Source: Marinobacter qingdaonensis (GTDB lineage: Bacteria; Pseudomonadota; Gammaproteobacteria; Pseudomonadales; Oleiphilaceae). Taken from it: DNA of 64,000 nucleotides. This document shows positions 33,541 to 45,899 of the stretch, piece by piece; position 1 is the first letter of the stretch, and the number at the start of each line of letters is the position of its first letter. The translations under genes and the position numbers were made by a program. The stretch spans positions 2,790,001-2,854,000 of the forward strand of contig NZ_JAYDCJ010000003.1 of the NCBI RefSeq assembly GCF_034555935.1. Reading direction: 5' to 3'. Below the pieces are notes generated by a model. The model made no database searches. It saw nothing but the letters and a program-made list of their open reading frames with translations, and had not been told where the DNA came from.

Positions 33541-35472
33541 ATGACCGCCACCGTCCTGCCACCGAGCATTGAAGCGGCCGAACTCAGCTGGCAGGACGGC
33601 GTTCCTGAATCGGCCCGGTTTGGCGACATCTATTTCAGTCGGGACAATGGCCTGGCTGAAAGTCGTTACGTGTTCCTCGACCACAACCGGTTGCCCGAGC
33701 GATTCCGCCAGGTAGCACCCGGTGGCCACTTCGTGATTGCCGAATCCGGATTTGGTACGGGCTTGAACTTCCTGGCCGCCTGGCAGGCCTGGCGGGAACA
33801 CCAACCCGACCACCCGGCGACACTGCATTTTGTGTCGGTAGAGCGCTTCCCGCTGCGGCGCGACGACCTGAGCCAGGCGCTGTCCCACTGGCCGGAACTT
33901 GCGCCATACGCCGAGGCGTTGCTGAGCCGGTACCCGCCACTCACCCGCGGCGTGCACCGGCTGGTATTCGACGGTGGCCGGGTTCGCCTGACCCTCTATT
34001 TCGGCGACATCGTGGAGGCCTGGCAGGCACTGGCGTTCACCGCTGACGCCTGGTTCCTCGACGGCTTCGCGCCGGCCAGCAATCCGGGCATGTGGCTGGA
34101 TGAAACCATGGCGCAGATCAAGGCCCACAGCGGGCCCGGCACCACCCTCGCCACCTTTACCTCGGTGGGTCGCGTGCGTCGAGCCCTGGCCAACGCCGGA
34201 TTCGACATGCGCAAGACCCGGGGCTTCGGCCGCAAGCGGGAGATGCTGACCGGCACGCTGGACACCCCGGCCATTCCCGGTAACGCACCCGCCAGCACCG
34301 ACGCCGGTGCCGATACCCCCAAACCCTCGACCCTGATCGTTGGTGCCGGGATTGCAGGCTGCCTGCTGGCGCACAACCTGGCTCAGCGCGGGTTCCCGGT
34401 AACCCTGGTGGATTCCGCGGCCCATCCGGGTGCCGGTGCGTCCGGTAACCGGCAGGGTGCGACCTATGTAAAACTGGGCGTCGAATTCAACGACCAGACC
34501 GAGCTGGCACTGACCGCCCTCACCTTCAGTCACCGCTTTTACCAGCCCTACCGCGATCAGGGCTGGTATCCGACGGGCCTGCTGCAACTGGCCTGGAACG
34601 CCAAAGAGCAGGAGCGCCAGCACAAGTTCCTCGAACGCAATGACTACCCGGAGGAAGTGCTGTTTCTGGTGGACCCGGAACAAGCCCGGGCACTGACCGG
34701 CCTCCAGGTTCGAACCGGGGGGCTGTGGTTCCCTGGCAGTGGCTGGCTGGAGCCAGCCCGACTGTGTGCAACCCTGTGCCAGCATCCGCTCATCGATTCG
34801 GCCTTTGGCGTGCAGGTCGACCGCCTGACGAACCAGGGCCCATGGCGCGCCGTGGCCAGCGACGGACGGTCGTTCACTGCCGATCGGGTGGTGATTTGCG
34901 GCGGCCACCGCTCCCCGGCCCTATTGCCCGACGGCGACGGCTACCGGTTCAAGGCGATCCGGGGTCAGGTAACCCATCTGGAGGAGGCCAAGGTGCAGGC
35001 GCCCGACGCGGTCATCTGTGGCGCCCGTTACCTGAACCCCGCCCACGGTGGCCAAGCCCTGACCGGCGCCACCTTTGATCTGCGGGACGACAACCCGACG
35101 CCAACCCGGGCCAGTCACGAGCAAAACCTGACGGAGCTGGACGCCATGGTGCCGGGCGTGGTCACGCCAAACGCCGAAACCCTGGACCGCTGCGACGGGC
35201 GTGTTGCCTTCCGCTGCACAACCCACGATTACCTGCCGGTCACCGATGGTGTGGACGATGCCGACGGAGCCCCGGTGTCCGGCCTGTACCTGATGACCGG
35301 CCTGGGCAGCAAGGGCTTGAGTTACGCGCCGGTGCTGGCTGAATTCCTGGCCGACCGGCTGACCGGGCAACCGGGCTGCCTGCCGGGGCGGCTGGTCCGA
35401 CGCCTGGCCAGCGCGCGCCTGCGCGCCGGCCGCCCTGCCACGTCGAAGTCGGAGAAAACTACAGAAACCTGA
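33541..35472 (+). CDS. mnmC: Bifunctional tRNA 5-methylaminomethyl-2-thiouridine protein MnmC
   Basis: The 643-residue protein has an N-terminal methyltransferase domain (about 1-250, with FVIAESGFGTGLNFLAAW) and a C-terminal FAD-dependent oxidase domain (about 265-625, starting LIVGAGIAGCLLAHNLA). It finishes the mnm5s2U modification at the wobble base of several tRNAs: the oxidase domain removes the carboxymethyl group and the methyltransferase domain adds a methyl group. Both domains look intact. Confidence 0.94.
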   Translation: MTATVLPPSIEAAELSWQDGVPESARFGDIYFSRDNGLAESRYVFLDHNRLPERFRQVAPGGHFVIAESGFGTGLNFLAAWQAWREHQPDHPATLHFVSVERFPLRRDDLSQALSHWPELAPYAEALLSRYPPLTRGVHRLVFDGGRVRLTLYFGDIVEAWQALAFTADAWFLDGFAPASNPGMWLDETMAQIKAHSGPGTTLATFTSVGRVRRALANAGFDMRKTRGFGRKREMLTGTLDTPAIPGNAPASTDAGADTPKPSTLIVGAGIAGCLLAHNLAQRGFPVTLVDSAAHPGAGASGNRQGATYVKLGVEFNDQTELALTALTFSHRFYQPYRDQGWYPTGLLQLAWNAKEQERQHKFLERNDYPEEVLFLVDPEQARALTGLQVRTGGLWFPGSGWLEPARLCATLCQHPLIDSAFGVQVDRLTNQGPWRAVASDGRSFTADRVVICGGHRSPALLPDGDGYRFKAIRGQVTHLEEAKVQAPDAVICGARYLNPAHGGQALTGATFDLRDDNPTPTRASHEQNLTELDAMVPGVVTPNAETLDRCDGRVAFRCTTHDYLPVTDGVDDADGAPVSGLYLMTGLGSKGLSYAPVLAEFLADRLTGQPGCLPGRLVRRLASARLRAGRPATSKSEKTTET

Positions 35473-35524
35473 ACGCCGGCCGATAACCGGTCAATAGAGA
35501 ACGTACAGACGGGAAGTCAAAGCC

Positions 35525-36157
35525 ATGTCAATCTTCGTCAGTGAACCCGGGCGTCCGATCGGAACCCGATTACCGCAGGCGCTCCGGGCGCGCCGGGTGG
35601 ATGATGTCACTGAACTGACGGAGACCCACGCCAGTCGCGAAAGCGACGGCACAGCGACGGACGCGGAATACCAACAAGCCGCCAACTCTGGCCGGCAACG
35701 AGCCCTGGAGCAATACGGCGCTTCGGCCGCGGGCGAACCGAAATCCCAGCGCGCCTATCTGCCGGTCTCGTCGATCAGTTCACCGGCGCTTTATTCCCTG
35801 CCGGCCACCGCGACCATCGCCGAAGCACTCTCGATCATGGATGAACACGGCGTGTCCCACCTGGTGGTTACCGCCGACGACAACGTGGCGGGCTTGGTGG
35901 ACCTCCGCTGGCTCCTGGGCTGGCTGCATGAGCACAAGGCCGATGCCATGAACCAGAGCCTCACGCACATGGAATTGCCCGCCTTCCTGACCGCGTCCCC
36001 GGAAACCGATGCCCACCAGCTCGCGCGGCTGATGCTGGCCCATCAATTGAATGCCGCACTGGTGGTGGACGCCCAGGGCCAGCCGGCGGGTATCGTCACC
36101 AGTACCGACTACCTTCGGCTTTACGCCAGTGCCAGCCGCCAGCAAGGCGCTGTCTAA
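35525..36157 (+). CDS. CBS-domain protein
   Basis: The 210-residue protein has a low-complexity N-terminus of about 75 residues and a C-terminal pair of CBS motifs (SSPALYSLPATATIAEALSI and QPAGIVTSTDYLRLYA). CBS pairs bind adenine nucleotides or related ligands and regulate partners. No catalytic domain is attached, and the partner is unknown. It follows mnmC by 52 bp. Confidence 0.8.
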   Translation: MSIFVSEPGRPIGTRLPQALRARRVDDVTELTETHASRESDGTATDAEYQQAANSGRQRALEQYGASAAGEPKSQRAYLPVSSISSPALYSLPATATIAEALSIMDEHGVSHLVVTADDNVAGLVDLRWLLGWLHEHKADAMNQSLTHMELPAFLTASPETDAHQLARLMLAHQLNAALVVDAQGQPAGIVTSTDYLRLYASASRQQGAV

Positions 36158-36203
36158 CCTTACTCTGCCCCACCCCTATATCCCAAGCCAACGCTGCGCT
36201 GCC

Positions 36204-38924
36204 CTAATCCAACGCGGTCAGCAGGCGGCCCTCGGGGCTGAACACCAGCAGCAATCGCTCCCCCCCTTGCCGGGCCAGGGCGAGGATTTCATCGTCGCGG
36301 TAGTTGGCCAGGGCCAGGATCTCCGAGTCGGCTTTGGGCAGTTGGTAACGCCAGGGACTGGTCGCGGCCGACGCCTCGACATCGGCGTCCTCGCCCGCCA
36401 GGGACACCCGCGCCAGAATGGCTTGCCCGCCCCCCAGGTTATCGGCGGTCTTGCGGAAAACCCCATCGGTGGCGCCGGCCACCACCATGTCATTATCAAA
36501 CGCGGTCAGCGCCGCCAGTCGCTCCGTGGCCGCATCGCCCGGGTCATTCAGGCTGAAGGCCCGGTTTACGGTACCGTTTGGAGAATAGGCCAGCAGAAAA
36601 CCAGCGGCACTGGCGGTGGGGTCGCGCGTCAGGCGGGTCTCGCCGTCGTCGTTCTCAGTCACCGAATACAGGCTCGATGACGCCCCCACCAACCACAGCT
36701 GATTGGCGACGAAGGTTCCGGCCGAAACCGGCTCGTCGGCGTCGGTACCCACCTGGTAGATCGAGAGAGCGCCGTCGGCGCTGGAGGCGCTGTAGAAAAA
36801 GGCATCTTCGCCGCCCAGCACCGACTCACCGTTCACCTGCCCCCGCGCCGACCCGAATAGCAGCGGCGACGCCTGTTCGGCGGCCGCTCCGGCCACCGAA
36901 TCGTCGGCCGTGGAACCTACCTGGCGGGTCCAGGCCACCTTGGGGATTTCATCGCTGCCATCGATCTGGGTATCAATGCGCTGGAGGAAGCTGTCCTGGT
37001 TGCCGGCCCGTCTCTGACCGGGCCAGGTACCGTTAGTGGTGCCCGCGATGGCCACGTAGCCGGCCAGACTGTTGATGGCGACGGATCGAACCCGGTCATC
37101 ACCGGCGGTGCCGGTACGGAGGGTCCAGTTGTGCACGTATTCGCCGCCGTTGCTGTCTGGATCGAATCGGTACCGGGTGGCGACCACATCCTCACCGCCC
37201 TGGCCGGTGGTGCCGGCAACCGCTTGATCGGTGCTGTAGGCGACCACGAACTCGAACCGGTCGACCCTGGCGTTGCCCTTGGCGACCTTGCGTTTCACCG
37301 TGGCAATCACCGGCGCCGGCCCCGCCAGCGAATCGCCCGGGTCGGACACCGCGATGTCCTGCAGCAGATCGCCTTTCTGATCGTAGATCCGTACCCGAAT
37401 GCGGTCATTGTCCAGGCTGTCGTAACCGGCGACGAAGGCCCTGCCCGAATGCGCCAGGGCCAGATCCGTGGCGACGAAGCCGTTTGCCGAGTCAAGTTCC
37501 AGGGCGGCGGTCAATTCATTAAGGCTGACCCGCAGCAGGTTGTCGCCCCGCGCCCAGGCGAAGTTCTGCCGGCCCGCCTGGTAGTCCTTGTCCAGGCCCA
37601 GCTGGATAAAGCGGTCGTTCAGATCGGGATTACTGTAGCTGTCGGACAGGACCCGAATCCGGAAGGTGAGTTCATCCACCGACTCGGGAAACGCCAGCTC
37701 GTCGTTGCTCAGCCAGGTGCCGCCCTGCTCCTGCTCGATGACGAATTCGGAGTCCAGTCGGGCCGTGGAATCCTCGGTGTGGATCAGCCTGGCCCGGAAG
37801 ATGCCGTCGCGATCGCCGGACAGGCGCGCCACGTATTCTCGGAACCCATTGGTGTTGAGGGCATCCCGGGTTCCGCCGGCGCGGGTACGCAGGGTCAGCA
37901 GGGGCTCGTCGTCTTCGATCAGCAGGTTCAGCCGTTCACCAGCGTTGCTCTCCCCCAAACCCGCCAGCCCCTCACGCACTTCCGTCAAGGTGATCAGGGC
38001 GGTCTCCACCGGCTCGGCGAAGGTGTCGTCGATGACCTCCAGGCGGATGAAGCATTCGGTGATGCCCGGTTCGAAGGTGACCTCGCCGCCGAGGCCGTCG
38101 TTGCGATAATTCAAATAACCGAGTTCTTCCAGGCGGCCACCACTGCCGCTCCCGAGCGCGACCAGATCCTGGCCGACAATGGCGTCCCCGACGTTGGCTT
38201 CGCCAAAATCGCAGCGCTGATGAGGGGCGCTGAAACCGTCATCGCACTGGGAGTCATCGTATTGGGAGCTGAGCTCAAACGCCACCGTCACCCGGGTTAC
38301 CGAGGGCTGGTCCAGGGCCACCCGGACGATGACCGGACGGGTCTTGAAACTGACGTCTTGGCTGCCGGTAACCTGGCCATTCTCGTCGTATTCGTTGATG
38401 GTGAAACTGTGCTGGCCCTCGCCGTCCAGAGCCGGGGTCTCGCAGCGGGTGTCACTGGACTCGGAGGTTGCGGACGCTTCGCCCTCGGTGAAATTGGATG
38501 CCTCCAGGGACAGGGGGTTGTACTTGACCTCGATATCAAACGGTTGGACGCCGGACATCCGGCCATCGGTGGTGACCAGGTTCACGCCCTCGTTTTTACC
38601 CAGGTCCTGGTCGCCGCGGTTACCACCGGACAGGCCGGGCACCCCGCGCATGATGATGCCCTGCCGTGCCTTGTTGTTGGTGTCTTCTAACGCCAGCCAC
38701 GAGGGCGCGTTGGTCAGGGAGTAGTCGAGAATGGTTTCGCCGCCGTAAGCGCCAAAATTGTAGTAGTACTCCACGCCGAGGTAAGCGGTTGCCGGGGGTA
38801 TGCCCAGGATGGTCGGTTGGTCGGGATCCTTCTCGGTCTTGCACCCAGCCAACCCCAGCAAGGCGAGGACCAGCAGTGACAGGCGGGCGGCGAAGACAAG
38901 GCGGGAGACGAGATCGGCGCGCAT
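36204..38924 (-). CDS. Large Calx-beta lipoprotein with beta-propeller-like repeats
   Basis: The 906-residue protein has a lipoprotein signal (lipobox LGLAGC, Cys at about 28), an N-terminal Ig-like putative domain (ATAYLGVEYYYNFGAYGGE), and two or three Calx-beta-like repeats seen as EPVETALITLTEVREGLAG followed by LLIEDDEPLLTL. Its C-terminal half has SBBP-like propeller repeats (GTTNGTWPGQRRAGNQDSFL, then WTRQVGSTADDSVAGAA). It is probably anchored at the outer membrane facing outwards, possibly in adhesion. No enzyme motif is visible. It is not an assigned family member in full. Confidence 0.7.
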   Translation of the reverse strand: MRADLVSRLVFAARLSLLVLALLGLAGCKTEKDPDQPTILGIPPATAYLGVEYYYNFGAYGGETILDYSLTNAPSWLALEDTNNKARQGIIMRGVPGLSGGNRGDQDLGKNEGVNLVTTDGRMSGVQPFDIEVKYNPLSLEASNFTEGEASATSESSDTRCETPALDGEGQHSFTINEYDENGQVTGSQDVSFKTRPVIVRVALDQPSVTRVTVAFELSSQYDDSQCDDGFSAPHQRCDFGEANVGDAIVGQDLVALGSGSGGRLEELGYLNYRNDGLGGEVTFEPGITECFIRLEVIDDTFAEPVETALITLTEVREGLAGLGESNAGERLNLLIEDDEPLLTLRTRAGGTRDALNTNGFREYVARLSGDRDGIFRARLIHTEDSTARLDSEFVIEQEQGGTWLSNDELAFPESVDELTFRIRVLSDSYSNPDLNDRFIQLGLDKDYQAGRQNFAWARGDNLLRVSLNELTAALELDSANGFVATDLALAHSGRAFVAGYDSLDNDRIRVRIYDQKGDLLQDIAVSDPGDSLAGPAPVIATVKRKVAKGNARVDRFEFVVAYSTDQAVAGTTGQGGEDVVATRYRFDPDSNGGEYVHNWTLRTGTAGDDRVRSVAINSLAGYVAIAGTTNGTWPGQRRAGNQDSFLQRIDTQIDGSDEIPKVAWTRQVGSTADDSVAGAAAEQASPLLFGSARGQVNGESVLGGEDAFFYSASSADGALSIYQVGTDADEPVSAGTFVANQLWLVGASSSLYSVTENDDGETRLTRDPTASAAGFLLAYSPNGTVNRAFSLNDPGDAATERLAALTAFDNDMVVAGATDGVFRKTADNLGGGQAILARVSLAGEDADVEASAATSPWRYQLPKADSEILALANYRDDEILALARQGGERLLLVFSPEGRLLTALD

Positions 38925-39100
38925 GAAAAAGTCCGTTTAAGCGTTGTTGTTATGGCAGTGGCGGGCTTTCCCGGCTAAGCCGGTTTACACACCGTTACAG
39001 AACAACGCCATGGTAGCCAATTTGTGCCACCCGGGATCTGCGCGAGTTCTCAGATTCGCCGGCCAGCGCGCCACTGGCCGATGCGGCGGCCCGGTCCAGG

Positions 39101-41155
<2,055 letters not shown>

Positions 41156-41163
41156 TCACCTGT

Positions 41164-41192
41164 CAAAAAAATGCCCGGACGTGTCCGGGCAT
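41164..41192 (-). terminator. Terminator between zipA and ligA
   Basis: The stem ATGCCCGGAC/GTCCGGGCAT (41171-41192) with a tiny loop is followed on the minus strand by TTTTTTGAC. It lies 25 bp past the zipA stop and 21 bp before the ligA ATG. It may reduce rather than abolish read-through into ligA. Confidence 0.8.
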
Positions 41193-41216
41193 CGTTGGTC
41201 ACACTGTGCTGTTGGG

Positions 41217-42281
41217 CTACACCCGCTGGGACCGTTGCTTGCGGTCGAATTCGCGGATCCTCTGGCGGCAATGCTCGATGGTCTGGGGGGTCATCACACT
41301 GCGACGCTCGTCTTTCAGCTCACCGCCCAGGTTACGCACCACGCATTGGGCTGTTTCCAACATGAAATCAAAGGCCTGGAGCGCATTTGTCGGACCGGGC
41401 ATGCTCATGAAAAAGCTGATGCCGGGCGTGGTCAGAGCGGTCATATCCTCCGGCCTGAAGGTGCCGGGCTCCACCGCGTTGGCGACACTGAACTGCACCG
41501 GGCTGGTGGTGTCGGCCGCCTCGTGCCGGTGGTAGATGTCCATATCGCCGAATTCCAGACCGCAGGCCTCGAACAGCTTCTTCAGGGCGACGCCGCTGAA
41601 CTCCTCCTCGGCCCGCGCCAGGACATTGATGACAATCACTTCGCGGGCCTCGGGGCGGTTGGCCCCGGCCAACGGCTGGCTGCCCTTCTTCGCCACCGGA
41701 TCCCGGCGGGCGGTGTCTTCCTCGACCTCACTGGTCACCGTCGGCGGTGCGTCCTGCGCATCCCAGGGCTCGGCCTCGTCCGCATCGAAATCAACACCCT
41801 CGTCGTCCAGAACATCCTGGGGCTGGCTGGCCGACCGGGGGTCTGCCGCCACTTCCACTGAGCGTTCATCGTCGGTGACGCCCCAGCCGTCGTCCAGCTC
41901 AGCGCCGCCCTCATCGCGGGCGGAAAAGCCGGAATCCCAGTCCTGATCGGCGTCGGTGGCCTCGGCAACCGGGGCACTGCGGGCACTGGCCGTGACCGGA
42001 CGCGTGGGTTTCGGCTTGGGCGTACCGAACCGGTCGGAACGCTCCCGTTTGACATAGCCCCGCTCCTCCAGGGTGTCGCGGGAAATGGTCCGCGCGCCCC
42101 CATTGGGCAGTTCCGGGTTGTAATGTTCGTCCAGCGGAGACTCTTCCAGTTCATCGGCGCCCATGCCGGAGGAAATCGCCAGGGATTCCTTGCGCGCCCG
42201 ACGGACACGGCGAATTCCGTCGATAACTATACCGATGATGACGAGGGTACCGATGGCAATTAACCATTCCCTAAGTGACAT
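41217..42281 (-). CDS. zipA: Cell division protein ZipA
   Basis: The 354-residue protein has an N-terminal membrane anchor (WLIAIGTLVIIGIVIDGIRRVR), a long Pro/Asp-rich linker (about 40-210), and the C-terminal FtsZ-binding domain with VIVINVLARAEEEFSGVALK and PTNALQAFDFMLETAQC. It tethers FtsZ to the membrane at the division site. It lies between smc and ligA, a conserved order. Confidence 0.92.
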   Translation of the reverse strand: MSLREWLIAIGTLVIIGIVIDGIRRVRRARKESLAISSGMGADELEESPLDEHYNPELPNGGARTISRDTLEERGYVKRERSDRFGTPKPKPTRPVTASARSAPVAEATDADQDWDSGFSARDEGGAELDDGWGVTDDERSVEVAADPRSASQPQDVLDDEGVDFDADEAEPWDAQDAPPTVTSEVEEDTARRDPVAKKGSQPLAGANRPEAREVIVINVLARAEEEFSGVALKKLFEACGLEFGDMDIYHRHEAADTTSPVQFSVANAVEPGTFRPEDMTALTTPGISFFMSMPGPTNALQAFDFMLETAQCVVRNLGGELKDERRSVMTPQTIEHCRQRIREFDRKQRSQRV

Positions 42282-42397
42282 AGTCCTGCTGTCCTGTTCG
42301 CGGCTCGGGTAACATTGCTACTCTAAGAAAAGCCCGTAATGAATACAACGCACAGCCGGGCCAGATGGCGTTATTGTCATTGTTGACGGATTAATGC

Positions 42398-45300
42398 TCA
42401 GGCTTCCGCCAGAGCGGCCGCCTCCTCGACATCCACCGACACCAGGCGTGAGCACCCCGGCTCATGCATGGTGACGCCCATCAACTGATCCGCCAGCTCC
42501 ATGGCAATCTTGTTGTGGGTGATGTAAATGAACTGCACCTGCTTGGACATCTCCTTGACCATATTGGCATAGCGGCCCACGTTGGCGTCGTCCAGCGGTG
42601 CGTCGACCTCATCGAGCATACAAAACGGCGCCGGATTGAGCTGGAAGATGGAGAACACCAGCGCAATCGCGGTCAGTGCCTTCTCACCGCCGGACAGCAG
42701 GTGGATGGTGCTGTTCTTCTTGCCCGGAGGCCGGGCCATGATCGCCACGCCGGTTTCCAGCAGGTCCTCGCCGGTCAGCTCCAGATAGGCGTTGCCGCCA
42801 CCGAACACCTTGGGGAACAGGGCCTGCAGCCCGCCGTTGACCTGGTCAAAGGTCTCCTTGAAGCGCTGCCGGGTCTCCCGGTCGATCTTGCGGATGGCGT
42901 TATCCAGGGTTTCCAGAGCCTCGAGCAGGTCGTCGTTCTGGCTGTCCAGGTAGGTCTTGCGCTCGCTCTGGACCTGGTATTCCTCGATGGCGGCCAGGTT
43001 GATGGCGCCCAGGCGCTGGATCCGGTTACCGATTTTCTCCAGCTCCTCTGCCCACTCCTTGTCGTTGGCACCTTCCGGCAGCTGCGCCAGCACTTCCTGC
43101 AGCTTCACATCCAGTTCCTGCAACTGCTCGATGTGGTTGCCGGAACGGATTTCCAGGGCCTGGGATTCCATCTTGAGCTTCTCAAGCTGGGACCGGATTT
43201 CCTGGATCTTGTGATCGATACCGCTGCGGCCCTGCTCCCTGGCCCGAACCTCGCGATCAATATCTTCCAGGGCGTCCCGTGCCGCCCCGAGCTTCTCTTC
43301 CTCGGCCAGTCGCCGGTCCAGCAGGCCCTCCAGCTGCATCTGCAGGTCCTCGATGGGCTCTTCGGCACTCTCCCGTGATTCCCGCAGCACCTCCAGGCGC
43401 TCCTCAATCCGCTCTTTCTGCAGCTGCATGCGCTCAATGGTCTGCTTCAGGCCATCGCGCTGACTGTTCAGGGACTGCAGTTGCAACTGGAGCTGGTGAG
43501 CGTGATCGCGGTCGTGGCGGGCGTCGTGCCGAAGCCGATCCAGGTTCTCCCGCAAGCTGTCGCGCTGTTCAAGCAGTCGCTCCTTCTCCTCGTCACTGTC
43601 CTCGCTGGACGCCAGGGCCTGCTGCCACTCTTCCCGGGCCTGCTGGAGCTGCTCTTCCTGATCCTCGAGGTTGAGCGCCACATCGGAGAGATCCTCCCGG
43701 ATACGCACGAGCCGGGCATCGATCTGCTCGGCCCGGGCCCGCAGACCGCTGATGCGGGACGACAGGCCGCTGAGTTCGCGTTCAGCGTCACTCAGAGTGG
43801 CCTGGGCGTCGTCCCGGGCCGCCTCGGCCCGCTCGGCGCGTTCCTGCAGGTGGTCCAGCCGCTCGCTGGCCGCCTCCAGCGCCTCTTCCGCCTGTGCCAA
43901 CTGTTCGGTCAGCTCGCTGACCTTTTTCTGGCGTTCGATGACACCGACCTGGCCGGCGTCGGAATCGGGCATCAGTACCCAGTCCCGCGACACCCAGACT
44001 CCCTCGGGCGTTATGGCACTCTGGCCCTCGTCCAGACCATCGCGCATGCCCAGTGCATCGGACAGGGTTTCGACCGCCTTGATTCCCACCATCAGCGAGG
44101 CCACGGCAGGCAGGCCCGAGACTTTGCTGATCAGATCACCCGGCGCGCCGTCGTGCTGTGAGGCCGCGCCCGAGTTGACCACCGCCACGCCCTTGGGCGC
44201 ACCGGCCATGGCCTGAGTCACGTCCCCCAGGCCCGGCAGGGCCAGCCCCTGGGTAAACCGGCCAATGACCTGCTCGACCGCGAACTCCCAGCCGGTTTCG
44301 ATGCTCAGCTGGCTGGCCACCCGTGGCGCCTCGGCCAGACCGTGCTCGGACAGCCAGTTCTGGAGCGCGTTGTCCTGGCCGCCCAACTGTTCGTCGAGCA
44401 ACGCTTGCTGGGAATCCAGTGAGGCCCGCAGACTCTGCACCCGCTGGCGCTCCTCGGAAACCACCTGCTCGGCCTCACGCTGGTTCTGGCGGGCCTCGTA
44501 CAGATCATCCTGAATGGCGGCGATGCGCTCGGCCGCTTCCTCGCGCTGCAGCTCCAGGGTTTCCTGTTGCTCCTGCAACTGCTCCAGCTCCGACCGATCC
44601 ATCTGACCGTCCAGCAGCGCGCGCTCGTCGTCGAGTTTCCGGGACCGGGTGCGCAGCTGCTCAATCGCGTCTTCCAGCGACCGGATACGGGATTGGGACA
44701 GTTCCGCCTGTCGGCGGGCGTCCGACGACCGGCTGCTGAAGTCTTCCCACTGCTGCTGCCAGTCACTCATGGCATCTTCAGCCAGCTGCAGTTTCTCACC
44801 GGATTCTTCCGAGCGCAGGGCCAGTGCCTCCTGTTCCGGGGCAATCATGTCCAGTTCTTCCTGGATGCCGGCCAGCTTGTCCTCGTCCTGCTCCAGCTCG
44901 CGGGCAAGCTCCCGCTGGTTGGCCATGGCCTGATCCAGCTCCGCCGCGGTCTGCCGGCTGCGCTCCCGCTGATGCTCCAGGCTTTGCTCGATCCGGGCGA
45001 TGTCCGCCCCCGCCTCGTAATACTTGGCCTGGGCCCGGTTGAAGTGCTCGGTCCGGTCCAGATGGTTCTCGCGCAGGGATTCGAGCGAGGTCTCCAGATT
45101 GACCCGCTCGGTCAACAGTTTTTCCAGCTCGAGCTCGGTGTCCCGGATCTTGCCACGCCAGGTTTGCAGATCGTTGTCCAGGGACTGCCAGCGCAGCACC
45201 GTCAGCTCGGCTTTCTTCTGGCGCTCCTCGGCCTTGTAGGCCTTGTACTTCTCGGCGGCGGCGGCCTGGCGCTCCAGGTGTTGCAGTTGCCGGCCCAGCT

Positions 45301-45898
45301 CGTCGCGCAAATCGGTCAGGCGCTCCAGGTTTTCCTGAGTCCGGCGAATCCGGTTCTCGGTTTCCCGGCGACGTTCCTTGTACTTGGAGATTCCCGCCGC
45401 CTCCTCGATGTAGACCCGCAGCTCCTCGGGCTTGGCCTCGATCAGCCGGGAGATCATGCCCTGCTCGATGATGGCATAGCTGCGCGGTCCCAGGCCGGTG
45501 CCGAGGAACAGGTCGGTGATGTCGCGACGGCGACATTTGGAGCCATTCAGGAAGTATTCGGACTGGCCTTCCCGCGACACCCGGCGCCGCACCGAAATCT
45601 CGTTGAACGAGACGAACTCGCCAGGCGCGGAGCCGTCGCTGTTGTCGAAGACCAGTTCGATCGAGGCCTGGCCCACGGGCTTGCGGGCACTGGAGCCGTT
45701 GAAGATGACGTCGGTCATGGACTCACCGCGCAGGTACTTGGCGGAGCTTTCCCCCATGACCCAGCGCACGGCGTCGATGATGTTGGATTTACCACAGCCG
45801 TTCGGCCCCACCACCGCCGTCATGTTGGAGGGAAACGGCACCGTGGTGGGATCCACGAAGGATTTGAAACCGGACAGTTTGATCGACTTCAGGCGCAT
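42398..45898 (-). CDS. smc: Chromosome segregation ATPase SMC
   Basis: The 1166-residue protein has an N-terminal ATPase head with Walker A GPNGCGKSNI, two long coiled coils around a central hinge (about 500-660), and the C-terminal half of the head with LSGGEKALTAIALVF and Walker B FCMLDEVDAPLDD. It forms the chromosome-condensing ring together with ScpA and ScpB, encoded about 2.9 kb further on. The upstream GntR gene stops 1 bp before the smc start codon, indicating coupling. Confidence 0.97.
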   Translation of the reverse strand: MRLKSIKLSGFKSFVDPTTVPFPSNMTAVVGPNGCGKSNIIDAVRWVMGESSAKYLRGESMTDVIFNGSSARKPVGQASIELVFDNSDGSAPGEFVSFNEISVRRRVSREGQSEYFLNGSKCRRRDITDLFLGTGLGPRSYAIIEQGMISRLIEAKPEELRVYIEEAAGISKYKERRRETENRIRRTQENLERLTDLRDELGRQLQHLERQAAAAEKYKAYKAEERQKKAELTVLRWQSLDNDLQTWRGKIRDTELELEKLLTERVNLETSLESLRENHLDRTEHFNRAQAKYYEAGADIARIEQSLEHQRERSRQTAAELDQAMANQRELARELEQDEDKLAGIQEELDMIAPEQEALALRSEESGEKLQLAEDAMSDWQQQWEDFSSRSSDARRQAELSQSRIRSLEDAIEQLRTRSRKLDDERALLDGQMDRSELEQLQEQQETLELQREEAAERIAAIQDDLYEARQNQREAEQVVSEERQRVQSLRASLDSQQALLDEQLGGQDNALQNWLSEHGLAEAPRVASQLSIETGWEFAVEQVIGRFTQGLALPGLGDVTQAMAGAPKGVAVVNSGAASQHDGAPGDLISKVSGLPAVASLMVGIKAVETLSDALGMRDGLDEGQSAITPEGVWVSRDWVLMPDSDAGQVGVIERQKKVSELTEQLAQAEEALEAASERLDHLQERAERAEAARDDAQATLSDAERELSGLSSRISGLRARAEQIDARLVRIREDLSDVALNLEDQEEQLQQAREEWQQALASSEDSDEEKERLLEQRDSLRENLDRLRHDARHDRDHAHQLQLQLQSLNSQRDGLKQTIERMQLQKERIEERLEVLRESRESAEEPIEDLQMQLEGLLDRRLAEEEKLGAARDALEDIDREVRAREQGRSGIDHKIQEIRSQLEKLKMESQALEIRSGNHIEQLQELDVKLQEVLAQLPEGANDKEWAEELEKIGNRIQRLGAINLAAIEEYQVQSERKTYLDSQNDDLLEALETLDNAIRKIDRETRQRFKETFDQVNGGLQALFPKVFGGGNAYLELTGEDLLETGVAIMARPPGKKNSTIHLLSGGEKALTAIALVFSIFQLNPAPFCMLDEVDAPLDDANVGRYANMVKEMSKQVQFIYITHNKIAMELADQLMGVTMHEPGCSRLVSVDVEEAAALAEA

Positions 45899-45899
45899 A

